From JAJDFU01 sp964640855 (GTDB lineage Bacteria; Bacteroidota; Bacteroidia; Chitinophagales; Saprospiraceae): a stretch of 64,000 nucleotides of DNA. Within the stretch, counting starts at the first letter, position 1; each line of letters starts with the position of its first letter. The DNA is taken from positions 1 through 64,000 of the forward strand of contig CAZXIX010000010.1 in assembly GCA_964640855.1 (NCBI GenBank). The letters run 5' to 3'. Shown piece after piece: positions 63,694-64,000 of this stretch. The notes under the pieces are model-generated. The model worked only from the letters and a program-made list of their open reading frames with translations, was not told the origin of the DNA and searched no databases. A program made the position numbers and the translations under genes.

Positions 63694-64000
63694 ATGGAAC
63701 AACTGATCACCGACCTCTGGACGGAATTTCAAGGCTATTACGACGATTTCGTGGCCTTCCTGCCCAAATTGCTGGTCGCCTCCCTGCTCTTCATCCTGTT
63801 TTACCTGCTGGCCTACCGGATCCGGCTTTTTGCCCGCCGGATGCTGGAGGATCGCATGAAAGACCCGCTGCTGGCCAATTTCCTCGCCGGCGTGATTCGC
63901 GGACTGGTCGTGGTTCTGGCCTTTTTGCTCGTGCTCAAGATCGTGGGCTGGGACGGCGTGGCCGGCGGACTGCTCGCCAGCGCCGGGGTGGGCGCCTTCA
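63694..64000 (+). CDS. MscS-type mechanosensitive channel (partial, runs off window)
   Basis: First 102 residues of a membrane protein: two hydrophobic helices (LPKLLVASLLFILFYLLAY and GVIRGLVVVLAFLLVLKIV) and the start of GGLLASAGVGAF, which matches the pore helix of MscS family channels. The 3' end lies beyond base 64000. Start ATG 63694. Confidence 0.85.
   Translation, partial: MEQLITDLWTEFQGYYDDFVAFLPKLLVASLLFILFYLLAYRIRLFARRMLEDRMKDPLLANFLAGVIRGLVVVLAFLLVLKIVGWDGVAGGLLASAGVGAF

Overview
The window is a piece of a Bacteroidota chromosome, most likely from the Saprospiria/Lewinella side of the phylum. The phylum call rests on SusC/SusD, a type IX secretion (T9SS) C-terminal domain, a TonB receptor/DUF4249 pair, many short lipoproteins and the near absence of Shine-Dalgarno sites; the finer placement is inference from gene content. 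No rRNA, tRNA, CRISPR array or complete insertion sequence was found. Two runs of ten N mark scaffold joins (29888-29897 and 34745-34754), both inside genes.

Layout. 0-10 kb: a short-chain dehydrogenase, a class V aminotransferase, a large secreted subtilase preceded by a small protein resembling its propeptide, a 66-bp remnant of a second short-chain dehydrogenase, an amine oxidase, a stand-alone TonB plug protein and an EGF/C2-like lipoprotein. 10-15 kb: a cysteine hydrolase, a small conserved protein, and a TonB receptor with its DUF4249 lipoprotein. 15-40 kb: a carbohydrate-utilization region. It has a minus-strand ROK kinase/phosphatase-nuclease/anchor-J unit, a plus-strand run of three sugar-phosphate isomerases with a sulfatase and a six-hairpin glycosidase, an esterase, two adjacent GH144-type glucanases, and a SusC-SusD-LamG operon. 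It ends with a second anchor-J lipoprotein and a DUF2961/GH172 gene cut by one in-frame stop codon. The tandem GH144 enzymes suggest a beta-1,2-glucan, or a decorated relative, as substrate.

40-44 kb: a close bacterial homologue of eukaryotic delta24-sterol reductase (DHCR24), then a HEPN-type two-gene module bracketed by 13-bp direct repeats. 44-52 kb: a co-directional sugar/cyclitol-like cluster with two Tat-exported Gfo/Idh/MocA oxidoreductases, a sulfatase-modifying-factor-like protein, a TIM-barrel isomerase, an ADP-ribosylglycohydrolase-like lipoprotein and a phosphotriesterase-like lipoprotein. 52-60 kb: a DUF885-like protein, a di-haem cytochrome with isoquinoline-oxidoreductase-type molybdenum hydroxylase subunits, and a saccharopine-dehydrogenase-like reductase.

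60-64 kb: a small membrane protein with an N-terminal effector-associated domain (EAD11), then a 960-residue secreted protein with twelve TPR repeats. Both carry the same G-x-N/Q-S-P-A-V motif, so they probably form one undescribed sensing or conflict-related pair. A 143-bp near-palindrome lies between them, and an MscS-type channel runs off the right edge. The intergenic DNA also holds a family of interspersed repeats (near 9.5, 15.2, 40.6 and 42.5 kb) and a large inverted repeat near 52.3 kb.
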